Assembly: GCA_003427395.1 (NCBI GenBank)
Contig: BFEA01000324.1
Span: 1,169,620 to 1,226,825 of the forward strand
Length of the DNA stretch: 57,206 nt
Direction of reading: 5' to 3'
DNA from: Chara braunii
Lineage: Eukaryota > Streptophyta > Charophyceae > Charales > Characeae
In this document: positions 21,062 to 30,858 of the stretch, in pieces
How positions within the stretch are numbered: position 1 is the first letter of the stretch
Layout: each line of letters begins with the position of its first letter
The notes under the pieces: generated by a model
Told to the model about the DNA's origin: nothing
The model's input: only the letters and a program-made list of their open reading frames with translations
Database searches by the model: none
Program-made: the position numbers and the translations under genes

Positions 21062-21930
21062 CTGTTGTTCCGGGTCAGGGCATATCCTAACGCGACATGT
21101 GTCTGGGGTTCCGCAGGGAGGATGGAGAAGACGTTTGGCATGGCTCAGTGCAACCTCATGCCTGTACGCTTCTGGGTGTGGGGGGAGGCATGGCATGACT
21201 CATCAGCATGGTTGCCGCATGCGTTCGCGAATAGCGGGAGGTGCGATTTGGAGCTGTGCATGTGTTCGAAAAATAAACACGCGGGTTGTGTGTGCGCGTG
21301 TCTGAACTTGGGTTGCATGTGCTTGAAAAGCAAAACGTGCAGTAATCTGCTTCTTGACCAACACCTCTTCACGTCTCGCTTCTCTCCCTCACACTCAACT
21401 ATGCACAGGTAATACTTGAAGACTCCGGTTCAATGATCCCCTTCACAGGAGAGCTTACACTGTTCTCTCTTCCAATGGAGACCCATCCCTGCTTTGATAC
21501 CATTGTAATGAACTACGATCCTTGTCGCTGTCCAGCAAGTCACACGCCCATGCATGTACGTGCATAAGTAACCCAAGCTGCGCACAGTAGCCCATCAACT
21601 CGAGCAATCTGTGTCACACATCCCAAGGAGAATCGGAATAGAGAGTGTGACCAGCTCTCCCACTTGCCCCTTCTCCCTCAGTGCCTTCCACAGAGCGTTA
21701 TCACAGTTCTGAACGTGTAGAGTGCTTCAGTGTCACACCAGACCAAGAATCAACAACCGAGAAGAGATCTCGAAGAACATTGTCCAAGTCCTTCTCTCCG
21801 TTCTCCTACCACACCATACCCTCCTTTCTCCTCCTACACCATATCTTACTACACCATCCGCTAAAGTACCAGGCGCCTGCTGACTTCCTTGCGCCTGATG
21901 GACGAGCGCTACTCCCCATCGATTCGTAGC

Positions 21931-22022
21931 CTACCGTCTTCTCCCGAACACAACGCACCCTTATTTTGGCTGTATCTGGCCTGAAGTATAGCTTGTATAC
22001 ATTGTTCGGGGGAAGACGGTAG
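21931..22022 (+). mobile_element. Fold-back element, 92-bp variant
   Basis: The left end CTACCGTCTTCTCCCGAACA is inverted at the right end, TGTTCGGGGGAAGACGGTAG. It is shorter than the 111-bp members because the middle is deleted. No coding capacity. Confidence 0.8.
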
Positions 22023-22117
22023 TACCGGGAGTTGCAAGCCAGCGCAAGTGCATGAGGCCCTCACACCGCGGACAAGGGAGGTCGAGTGGGACTGTCTCCG
22101 GCAAGAGTTGAGGCAGC

Positions 22118-22228
22118 CTACCGTCTTCCCCCGAACATAAGGCACCCTGATCATGAATGTATAGAAGCTATCTTTCCGGTCCGGTACAGGCAAAATGAGG
22201 ATGCGTTATGTTCGGGGGAAGATGGTAG
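22118..22228 (+). mobile_element. 111-bp fold-back element
   Basis: CTACCGTCTTCCCCCGAACA at the left and TGTTCGGGGGAAGATGGTAG at the right are near-perfect inverted repeats. The length is identical to the copies at 24876, 27656, 33476 and 40561. CAGC flanks both sides and may be a target duplication. Confidence 0.85.
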
Positions 22229-22261
22229 CAGCATCCACCGGTGTGTCTTTGGCTGGGCTGA

Positions 22262-22440
22262 CTGGGCTTAGGCCTCGCCACAGCACTTTTGAAACTGTGA
22301 AATGATTCAAGAGCTGTCATACATTTCAAGAATTCCATTTTCAAGAGTGTTTAAGCCCTTGTCAACACAGCACTCTTGAAAGCGGGTCAAAATTTTAAGC
22401 CCTTCTCAACACAGCACACTCTTGAAAGCGGGACAATCGT
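22262..22440 (+). repeat. Tourist-like family relic with internal repeats
   Basis: It begins TTAGGCCTCGCCACAGCAC, matching the terminus of the element at 50061, and contains repeated CAACACAGCACTCTTGAAAG and several TTCAAGAG motifs. The right end is unclear and the region appears rearranged. Confidence 0.4.
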
Positions 22441-22635
22441 GAACCATGTATGACGTCATGAATAAACATAAGTCTTTGTTTATTTCTGAGTCGTGTGCTG
22501 GGACACACCTCTCGAAAATCGAGCATCGCACCTCTTGAAAAGAGAGGGTCTTTCGAGTGGGCGTGGTTGACCAGCTTGCAAGCTTGAGTATTGCAGGCTG
22601 GGGGGTTGGGCGTTTAGGGAGAAACTTTCGAAACC

Positions 22636-22795
22636 CTGGTCTAACACCTCTCTTTTTTTTTCTATGAATAAAAGATAAGTATAAGTCTTTGTTTAATTTT
22701 GAGACGTGTGCCTGGACACCTCTCTTTTTTTTTCTATGAATAAAAGACAAGTATAAGTCTTTGTTTAATTTTGAGACGTGTGCCTGGACACCTCT
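22636..22795 (+). repeat. 78-bp tandem duplication
   Basis: Two near-identical units contain TTCTATGAATAAAAGA and GTCTTTGTTTAATTTTGAG followed by ACGTGTGCCTGGACACC. A diverged third relative lies at about 22460-22510. Confidence 0.8.
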
Positions 22796-23374
22796 CTTGA
22801 AAATCGAGGGTCACACCTCTTGAAAGTCCAGGGTTTTGAGTGCTTGGTCGAGCAACTGGCAACCTTGTTGAGTGCTGCAGGCCAGAAAAAGGGTTTAAAG
22901 GGGTTTGGGCGTTTCCAGAGAAGCTCTTTAAATCCTTTTCTGGCCATGTCCTTACATGTTGTTGGGCAGCCAGTCAGGTCGCCGGCCGCTGGGCCCGAAC
23001 TATTTCTAGGGACTCTACCGGTAGGCCCGGATAGAACTTTCAGTGAAAGATGTGTTTTTCGGAATTTTTCCCCACTTCCAGGCAAGGTACAGAAGTACTG
23101 GAAAGCTCTGGTACCCTGCTTTATTTTTCAGGTCTACCGGGTATCTGCCAAATCCCTCTTGGGAACCTATTAAGTTTTAACCCATAATATGTTCCTGTAT
23201 CGGAAATTGCGGAAATATCCCCGACGGCAGGTTGAAAACGAACCGGGACAAGAACAAACAGTTTCAAAATAACAGGACAAAAACGGAAACACAGTGCTTA
23301 CATTTTACGGTTTTTTTACCCAGATGTTTCTATATCGGAAATTGCAGAAATATCCCCGATGCCAGTAGGTAGAA

Positions 23375-23435
23375 AGCTATGCTTGCAGGGGTGCCCTGTA
23401 TAGCCTTAGGAGTAGTGGTAGCTAGGTAGTGAAAG
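23375..23435 (+). repeat. Dispersed repeat with TATATAGG-type core, copy 2 (partial)
   Basis: CTATGCTTGCAGGGGTG, CCTTAGGAGTAGTGG and GCTAGGTAGTGAAAG match the copies at 1416-1552 and 39944-40072. The 5' third is missing. Confidence 0.5.
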
Positions 23436-23763
23436 AAAGATATGTTCTATGATGACATGGCAGGACGCCGGTTAAAAGATATGTGAGGTGAGCGAAAAAT
23501 ATATTCCTGTCCCGCAATGAGGAGAAGGGAGCTAAAAAAAAAAAAAAAAAAAAAAAAAAACGAACAGGGATAAAAACAAACAGTTTAAAAGTTACAGGAC
23601 TAAACTGGAAATACCGAAAAATATATTCATGTTCAGATTCGGTCGAATGAAGTGCCTACAAGTTTCCCCTAATGCTTCTTGACTTGTGCATTGTTGCGAT
23701 CAATTTGAAGTGACGTTTGGTTGGTTGGATTCTTCAGTGTGATGGTTGTTTCGGTCCTGTTTT

Positions 23764-23825
23764 TGTGACCTTTTTTTGTGACCTTTTTTTTGTGACCTTT
23801 TTTTTTGTGACCTTTTTTTGTGACA
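23764..23825 (+). promoter_or_regulatory. Five TGTGAC(C) repeats in T tracts before cystatin exon 2
   Basis: TGTGACC followed by 7-9 T is repeated at about 23764, 23777, 23791 and 23806, and TGTGACA at 23819, ending 31 nt before the acceptor AG. Each TGAC is compatible with a plant branch-point core and each T run with a polypyrimidine tract. The splicing role is inference. Confidence 0.4.
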
Positions 23826-23856
23826 CATTTTTTTGAACTTGTCTGTGATGCTGCAG

Positions 23857-24249
23857 GCTGAGAACCACCAGACGGAAGTTACTCTGATCGGCATTTTGTC
23901 TGCAGCGTCGCAGGTGGTTGCGGGTATTATGTACCACTTGACTTTGGAAATAGGCACGGAGAATGGACATGAGAAGTTTCTGGCAAAGGTGGTGGACCAG
24001 GCGTGGATGAATTCAAGGGAACTGGTATCCTTTGAGAAACTCCCAGATGTGCATGGAGAATCACACTTGCGGACAACGAGGGCAGATCTGGGAGCTCACC
24101 GGGGGACTCGACCTCGGGGTAGGCATTCGATAAGCACGGAAGATCCTGCTGTGAAACAGGCAGTGGAACATGCAGAAAGAGGCATTAGGGCGAGATCGAA
24201 CTCCTTGGAGCCACCAGAAGTGAAAGAAGTGGTTTCCGCGGAGGCAGAG
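23857..24249 (+). CDS. Extended phytocystatin, exon 2 (inhibitory loops and SNSL motif)
   Basis: Exon 2 encodes residues 201-331 in phase 0 after CTGCAG. It supplies the first inhibitory loop QVVAG (219-223, family QxVxG), the strand MYHLTLEI, and the second hairpin KVVDQAWMNSRELVSF, with Ala-Trp at 249-250 where most plant cystatins have Pro-Trp. A linker is followed by the start of the C-terminal cystatin-like domain, DPAVKQAVEHAERGIRARSN then SLEPPEVKEVVSAEAE. SNSL (314-317) is the motif associated with inhibition of legumains (asparaginyl endopeptidases) in extended phytocystatins such as AtCYS6 and HvCPI-4. The exon ends at a weak donor, GAG|GTCGGT, placed by homology. Confidence 0.85.
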
Positions 24250-25588
24250 GTCGGTTCGTCACTCCTGTTTTGTTGATGACTGTACTTTCATCTCTTTCCC
24301 AAAATATGTATTTTTGTTGTGATGTTCGCAAAATGTCCGTTAATCGCCCAAAAGACACAGACTAGATAAGACACTCATGTCTATTCATTTCTAACCTGAT
24401 CCGACGAGTAAGTGTTTTTTCTTTTGCTATCCTCGAATGATTTCCCGCTCTTTTTCCCTGATGTAATCGACTGTATCTCTGCTGCTCACTCTGTCCTGTG
24501 TAGCGGATGCCCCTGCTATTGGATGTGGTAGGTAATTGAGAGAGAGTCCAACCTGACTGGATTATGGATTTCTTGTGCTTTCCTTGCCTCCTTGTGCTTT
24601 CCTTGTCCCCCCCCCCCCCTTCCCTCCTCCCTTCCTCGTTTATGAGTTTGAACCTTGAGGACAATCCTCTATGCCGGTGTGTTGGAAAAGGGATTGTGTT
24701 TTTGCGTTGTGTTCGACATAAACAGGTTTCTGGCGGCTTTGACCCATTCAGGTATCGGCTGTCAGCCAAGTTTGTGGATTTTTTTCTTTTCTTTTCTTTT
24801 TTTATGCAAGTTTGTGGATTCAACACTGATGACGGATGCATTGTGTGAAGGCAACTGGGTAGTTACGCTTTCTTACTACCGTCTTCACCCGAATAGAGCA
24901 CCTGGTCACTATCGCTGCCTCGGCACTGGAAGTCGAACCAAATACGGCAATCATGACCCCACGTTCTATTTGGGTGAAGACGGTAGTTGAGAATTTGACA
25001 GTGTTGATTTTGTTGGGCAAGTCGACTCTCTGCATGCCTTCCATTGGTCTTCTTTGCATGAGATCCTCTTTTTTTTTTGTTTTGGGTTTGTTAAATTGTA
25101 TGATTTTTGTGAGGGTGTTTTTTGCACCTTAGTTCGGTTCTAGAACAAATTGCACAATTCATCCATGATGTTCCCCTGACCTCCTGTTGAATTGCGCCAT
25201 ACTTGTGACTGTGTTTCACGAGTATGCGACAGACGGTCTCTTGAACTCGACCTTCTGTGCACCTTGGATCTTCTGTGGGCCCTCTGTCTACCCTCTGGAC
25301 CCTCTGTCTACCCTCTGTTAAATTGCCAGCCTTCTGGGGATCTGTGGACCTCTCTGTGGATCTTGGCCTCCGGTTGACCTCTGATCGAAATTTCTGTGAA
25401 CCTTCCGTCTAACTTTCTATCAACCTTCTCTGAAACTTCGGTGGACCTGTGCACCTCCGCGAACCTTTTTTGTGTCGATCTTGTGGCGACTTTCTGTCGA
25501 CCTCCTGTAACCGCGTATGAAATGCAGCTGTGTGTACTAAGGAGGTGAAGTGTTCATGGGTTTTGCTTGCACTGTTTTGTTTACGCAG
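24250..25588 (+). other. Cystatin intron 2 (1339 bp)
   Basis: It runs from a weak GTCGGT donor to TTACGCAG at 25581-25588. It contains a C-run, a 111-bp fold-back element and a pyrimidine-rich stretch (about 25240-25500) of degenerate CCTTCTGT/GACC repeats. Confidence 0.65.
24876..24986 (+). mobile_element. 111-bp fold-back element in cystatin intron 2
   Basis: CTACCGTCTTCACCCGAAT at the left is mirrored by ATTTGGGTGAAGACGGTAG at the right. This copy, with those at 33476 and 40561, forms a subgroup with CACCC where others have CCCCC. Confidence 0.85.
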
Positions 25589-25804
25589 GTTGGGGATGGA
25601 ACAACAATTCATCTTGTGCTGAACGTGGGCATCTCATCCTCAGATCACATTGTGAAAGCATCCATGCACCGTACTGACGATGGCCATTGGAGGATGAAGT
25701 CAATGGAGATCAAGAAACACTCGGAGCACCACCACTCGGAGCACCACCACTCGGAGCACCACCACTCGGAGCACCACCACCGGGAGCACCACGCTGGACA
25801 CTAG
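25589..25804 (+). CDS. Extended phytocystatin, exon 3 (C-terminal domain and His-rich tail)
   Basis: Exon 3 encodes residues 332-402 and the stop TAG. VGDGTTIHLVLNVGI and HIVKASMHRTDDGHWRMKSM align in spacing with the strands of the C-terminal cystatin-like domain of extended phytocystatins (typically LLKLKRG... and ...VEVHKN..GxxHL), completing the domain begun in exon 2. The protein then ends in four tandem SEHHH units plus REHH-AGH, encoded by a 15-bp repeat. Extended phytocystatins often end in a few His residues, but a repeat this long is unusual and could bind metal. The acceptor is TTACGCAG|GTTGGG, phase 0. Confidence 0.8.
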   Translation, partial: VGDGTTIHLVLNVGISSSDHIVKASMHRTDDGHWRMKSMEIKKHSEHHHSEHHHSEHHHSEHHHREHHAGH

Positions 25805-27655
25805 TCCCATGCGACGGTATTGGAACTTAAAAATGACTCGAGGTCCTGAGAGAAGCACGGGTAAGGGATGTTTGTGGGAAAAGTACGGGTAAGTGTCTCG
25901 TAGGCACTGTTAGCAAAGCCTCCGATGATTGTTCGCTCTGGCAATCTCCGCAAAGACGAATGGCGAGGAAAAGAAAATGCTTCCCGGAAGAAAGGAGAGA
26001 TTTCAAAAATGCAGTAAATGCCCAATGCAAGGCAAAAGGGCAACGGTGCACAAATTGATAATCGTGATGTTAATCAAGCAAATAGTTTATGTAAATTCTC
26101 TCGCAACTCTTTGGTACTCTTTGGTGCGGTTTGGAACCGTTTGGAACTGTTTCCAAACCAGGTACTTCGCGTGCTCTAATATCTCTACCATGTAAGTATG
26201 TGCGCAAATTGATAGTCTTGATGTCGATCAAGCAAATAGAGTAGTTGATGGAAACTCTCTTGGGACTCCGTGGAACGGTTTGGTACCGTTTGGAACTGTT
26301 TGGAACTGGTTCCGAACTGTTTGGTACCGTTTGGAACTGTTTCCAAACCAGGTACTTTTCGTGCTCTTGTATGTGTACCATCGAAGTACTATGTTACTCT
26401 CTGACGCAGTATATGCAGCAACGGCTATGCATTGGGACTGTTTCCCAGGCAGGTACTTTGCATGCTCTAGTGTTTGCACCCTAATACTATGTCACTCTCT
26501 AGTGCAGTACATGCAACCGATATGAACTGCGACTGTGTTCCGGACCAGGTGCTTTGCGTGCTCTAGTGTTTCCATTAAGTGCTATGTCACTCTCTAATGA
26601 AGTCCATGGGCAACTATGCGTGTCTGATGCGATAATGTGGCGCGCTGCGTACTACAAAACTTCTAGCCTTCTAGGCAATCGAGTTTAGCAAAATTTCTTC
26701 GTTCACCTACTGTGCATCCCTGCTGAGGAGGCTGTGATGAAAGTGACGCTCGGTAGAGACAGCAAAAGTCACAGCATGTGTGCAACTATTTGGCGAGCTC
26801 GTGAAGTAGTGAGCGAGCTTGCAAGCTGTGTGCCAAGGAGCTGCTGGATATAATTGCCCCCCCCCCCCCCCCCCCCTTCCCCCCCCTCCACCCCCAAACT
26901 GGTGGATGAGGAATTGAATGGTTGGCTGGCTGATGTGGACATTTTTCTTTTGAGCCAGTCAGTTGGGGTCATTGGCAGCCAATTCGTCAATTGTTGGTGA
27001 AAGCCTCTGAAGCGTATTTGTAGATACAAACGCAACAGGTAATACAAGCAGGAACGTGATTTATCGAGTGCCTGTTGTTGTTTCTGTGTTTGATCTATGT
27101 ATGATTATCGCACGTCCCTTGCAGGTTTGTTTCTGGTGTGTGGTGTCTGTTTCTGTCACAGCAACGTGACTTGTATGTCAACCGGGATCGAGTTTCAATG
27201 TGTGTGTTGAGTACACAGGTTGATCGAACTCCAATACAACCACTGCTGAGTCTTGGTTCTCCATATTTCTGTCTATGATCCTTGGCATGACCAAGTCGTC
27301 GGTGTGTATGCCTCCAGTCTTGTTCTCCACATTTTCATTGCAGGGAAGTGCCGCTCCTTGTAAGGTAATTTTGTCTTATGATTCTCGGCACGTCCAGAGC
27401 TGTCGTGGATCGTCCCCGCCAACGAGGGAAGCATATGCGGATGGTCAACGATAGCATAACATTCCTGACTTGCAGTGTTTCGTAGTATGTGAGGGCATGA
27501 TTCCGGTCGTGACAAGTCGTGACAATAGGTGTGGTAGGTAAGCTGTTGTAGAGAAAATTGGCTGCCCATCTCTGACAAGGTTTCTGATGCAGTCTGGAAT
27601 GCATGTCTCTCACTCTATAACTTTTATCACTCCTCTGGGTCTAAGTGCACGCGCT
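25805..27655. other. Downstream of cystatin: degenerate repeats, no gene
   Basis: The segment 26040-26600 consists of four or five degenerate units of about 100-180 bp built from ACCGTTTGGAACTGTTT, CCAAACCAGGTACTT, CGTGCTCT and CTATGTCACTCTCTA. A run of 26 C lies at about 26857-26888. The rest shows no gene. Confidence 0.5.
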
Positions 27656-27761
27656 CTGCCGTTTACCCCGAACACAGTGCACCCTGATAATGAATGTATA
27701 CAAGCTATCTTTCTGGTCCAGTGCAGCAAAAATGAGGGTGGGTTGTGTTCTGGAGAAGATG

Positions 27762-27766
<5 letters not shown>
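27656..27766 (+). mobile_element. 111-bp fold-back element (diverged)
   Basis: The ends CTGCCGTTTACCCCGAACAC and GTGTTCTGGAGAAGATGGTA retain the inverted repeat. The interior, GATAATGAATGTATACAAGC and ATCTTTCTGGTCC, closely resembles the copy at 22118. A GA microsatellite (27765-27812) abuts the right end. Confidence 0.75.

Positions 27767-27812
<46 letters not shown>
27765..27812 (+). repeat. GA microsatellite
   Basis: Uninterrupted (GA)n adjoining the fold-back element. Confidence 0.95.
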
Positions 27813-27816
<4 letters not shown>

Positions 27817-29391
27817 TTTTCTTTCTATTCTTTCCCCCAACCCTGCCCTGCTGCGGTCTTCTTTTCCTGCTGGTTTTCATGCCCTTTTACAATTTCGTAA
27901 ATTGGACTGCTTTTTTTCTTTTTTCCTTTTTTTTTTCTCTTTTGTCCTTTTTTCATTTCACTGTCTACCGGTCGTTCACCACCATCAACCCTTTCGGATG
28001 CGGCGTGTTAACGGCTGTGTTGGAGAGAAATAGCTGGAGGTACTGGTGGTCTAACCCCAAGACATGGTTTCTTCTAGCTTAAGACTCGACAGAGTTCCAA
28101 AGATGGCTGTCTATTGAGCATAAGACCCAGTTGCCCCCAGCGTAACAACGATGTTCCGTAGACGTCAGGGCACAAAAACAACAAATTTAGAGACGAAAAG
28201 TAAATGACAGACTGTCGTCCGTCTCTCACGGATTAATCGGGATGTTGAACCATCAACATTCTGAAGAATCTGCATGTTGATGCTTTGGATTACAGTCTTG
28301 TTCGATCCCTGTTGCAAGTGAAGAGCTAGTCAGGCGGTAAGACCAGCAATAAACAAAGCAGACTGCATTAAAGCAGAGGGAGGGTCGGTACGTGGGCAAG
28401 AAGCAAGAAGCACGGCAACGGGAAGTGCAGCAAGGCAGTGGAGCAGGACTGACAAGGGCGCAACTCATGGCAAGTTGCGCAGTAGTGCGAGGCATGCGGA
28501 TTGGCAGCTACCGGTAGGCAGCAGGGCGGCACCGACAAGGCAGCAATGCCAGCAACACAAGTCAAATTGTAGACCAGCCAGGCCGAGGGGCATGTCTGAC
28601 AAGGCAACAACACAAGGCAAGTGGGTGGGCAGCTAGACACAGGACAGCATTGGTAAGCAGCCAATACAACCAACCAGGAGGACCAAAGCAGATCATCGTG
28701 AGCGTGTTCTTTTTTTTTTTCTCTTTTTTTTTATGATGTATCAGTTTTTGACTTGCCGGGGGAATAGGAACCGGACTGATGCTGCCCAGAATGGATATGG
28801 AGCCAGGACCACAGCTCTCCATGTTAGCACAATGGACCCACCCACAGACAGGGGATAATCGAGGATCGAACACTCAACCTCAACCATGGACACACACACA
28901 CGCACGGGCATGTATGAAGTGAGACCGGTGCTTCTTAATTGCCAGCAACTGGGTGCGCTATACATCAATTCAGGTTTCGGGGACCGTCAAGGTGACCTGT
29001 TGGGAGGGGATTAAGCACCCTGTTGCCTGTTTGCCTCACGGGGTCTTGTAGGCCTTCGAGGGAAATAGCGAACCCTGGCGTCCCTTCCCTGCTCTTCCCA
29101 ACTGAGTCCCCCCCCCGGCGCTTCCCCCCCCCCCCCCCCCCCCATGACCCGGCATAACCCAAGAGGGGGTGCAGGTGGTGCTCTCGAACAACCCACATGG
29201 AGCTTTGGAGCAATGCCGTGTGACATGGGCAGGGGGGCAGCCTCCATTGCGCAGCCATAATTGCTGGATCCCATGGTTGAGAGCTGTATCTTGAAACCCC
29301 ATGCGCAGCCGAGTTTTAGAGCATCGGACCTCTTGCCTTTTCCGATGTGTACACACGTGTGCGTTGGTTGACGCTCGACGGCTGGATGCAC
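27813..29391. other. No gene recognised
   Basis: The region contains T/C tracts, a GCAA/CAAGGCA-rich stretch (about 28380-28640) and a C run at about 29125-29143. A B-box-like GTTCGATCC on the minus strand near 28870 has no convincing A box. Confidence 0.3.
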
Positions 29392-29482
29392 ATGGCGCAG
29401 ATCTCAGGATTTGAACCTGCGCCCTTAAACCACAACGCGCATTCGACACCATTGTTGTACTCACTGAGCTAAGGCCGTGTGT
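29392..29482 (-). mobile_element. tRNA-like (SINE head or tRNA pseudogene)
   Basis: Read on the minus strand, TTAGCTCAGTGAGTAC matches a pol III A box and GGTTCAAATCC a B box, with a CAGG/CCTG T-arm around the latter. The would-be acceptor arms do not pair and the A-to-B spacing is long, so this is a tRNA-derived element rather than a functional tRNA. Confidence 0.5.
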
Positions 29483-29719
29483 CCAGAGCAGATCATGCTT
29501 CTCACACCACGAGTGGAACGCTATGGACTGTAGGTTAACACCACCATTGGCGCACTCTTTTCACACGTGTGCCACACTGCGGACTGTAGGTTCACACAAC
29601 CATTGGAGCCAGGGAGTTCACCAGGGAACATGACTCTGTACAAACGGGCACGTATTCAAGGTGGCCGCTAAGACACAGAGGTGAACACAAGGGGAAAGGA
29701 AGAAGGCACACTGTGTACA

Positions 29720-29824
29720 AAACACTGTGTACAAAGAATACTTAGATGCTCGGTAAGACAAGTATTATGACACATGTGTACAAAGAATACTTAGATGCTC
29801 GGTAAGACAAGTATTATGACACAC
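29720..29824 (+). repeat. 52-bp tandem duplication
   Basis: GTGTACAAAGAATACTTAG and ATGCTCGGTAAGACAAG, then TATTATGACACA, occur twice in succession with essentially no difference. Confidence 0.9.
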
Positions 29825-29970
29825 GGGGAAAGAGGAAGAGAAGGCACACAATGTGCACAGGAAAAGCAGTTATAAATAATATAATAATTGAGTGTGTATG
29901 TGGCACGCAAAACATGTTTTCTAGTAGTGTATGAGTGTGTTATTTGTTGAGTACTCCTCTTTGCCCTCGC

Positions 29971-29974
<4 letters not shown>

Positions 29975-30011
<37 letters not shown>
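29975..30011 (+). repeat. AC microsatellite ending at gap 2
   Basis: (AC)n runs directly into the N run, so its true length is unknown. Confidence 0.95.
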
Positions 30012-30192
30012 NNNNNNNNNNNNNNNNNNNNNNNNNNNNNNNNNNNNNNNNNNNNNNNNNNNNNNNNNNNNNNNNNNNNNNNNNNNNNNNNNNNNNNNNN
30101 NNNNNNNNNNNNNNNNNNNNNNNNNNNNNNNNNNNNNNNNNNNNNNNNNNNNNNNNNNNNNNNNNNNNNNNNNNNNNNNNNNNNNNNNNNNN
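30012..30192. other. Assembly gap (N run)
   Basis: 181 unknown bases between an AC and an AG microsatellite. Confidence 1.

Positions 30193-30267
<75 letters not shown>
30193..30267 (+). repeat. AG microsatellite after gap 2
   Basis: (AG)n emerges directly from the N run. Confidence 0.95.
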
Positions 30268-30270
<3 letters not shown>

Positions 30271-30764
30271 GCATCCCCTCAATCTTGGGACACACTTCCC
30301 TGCATACCATCCAGTTGGTCTGTCCTGATCCCTGTTGATCTAGTTCTCTTCTTGCCAAACCCGTCTTGTTGGACCCCATGGCTGGCACGCTGTGCCCTGA
30401 TGCCTCGCAGTGCCATTGGCCACCTAGCCCCCCATCTCCATCCTCAGTACACGTTTGGTCCCTGGGACCCCGACTATTCTGCTCTTGATCACGTCATTGC
30501 CCGTGCTGATCCATGCTATCACGCTTTGCTACTATGCCATCTTGTTTGAGCATGACCCTTACCACGCTCCTGCGCAACTTCTCTTCCTGTCATTCGAAAT
30601 TCCGACCCCAATGATCCAGAGGGAGACGCAAGGAGAGGCATCTCGCATGCTGTTCATCAAGCTCAACCCCTACAGCACCCCTTTGTGTCCAATCCCCCTA
30701 TTTGTATCTTTCCATTCTGACCCCAAGGTGCTGGGACTCGACTTCCCTCATGGGAGCCAACCTG

Positions 30765-30765
<1 letters not shown>

Positions 30766-30858
<93 letters not shown>
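30766..30858 (+). repeat. AC/AG compound microsatellite
   Basis: (AC)n of about 75 nt passes directly into (AG)9. Confidence 0.95.

Larger units (their letters stand above)
14604..23856 (+). other. Cystatin intron 1 (9253 bp, GT-AG)
   Basis: The intron is bounded by GTAAGG at 14604 and CTGCAG at 23851-23856, both in phase 0, and joins the two halves of one cystatin domain. It contains GAT-rich sequence (about 15060-15190), long GA and GT microsatellites, a 125-bp-arm inverted repeat, a small ORF, a 100-bp tandem array and fold-back elements, each listed separately. Confidence 0.75.

Noticed and set aside
29392-29482. Functional tRNA gene on the minus strand
   Set aside because: A and B boxes are good, but the acceptor arms do not pair and the spacing is long, so it is listed as a tRNA-derived element.
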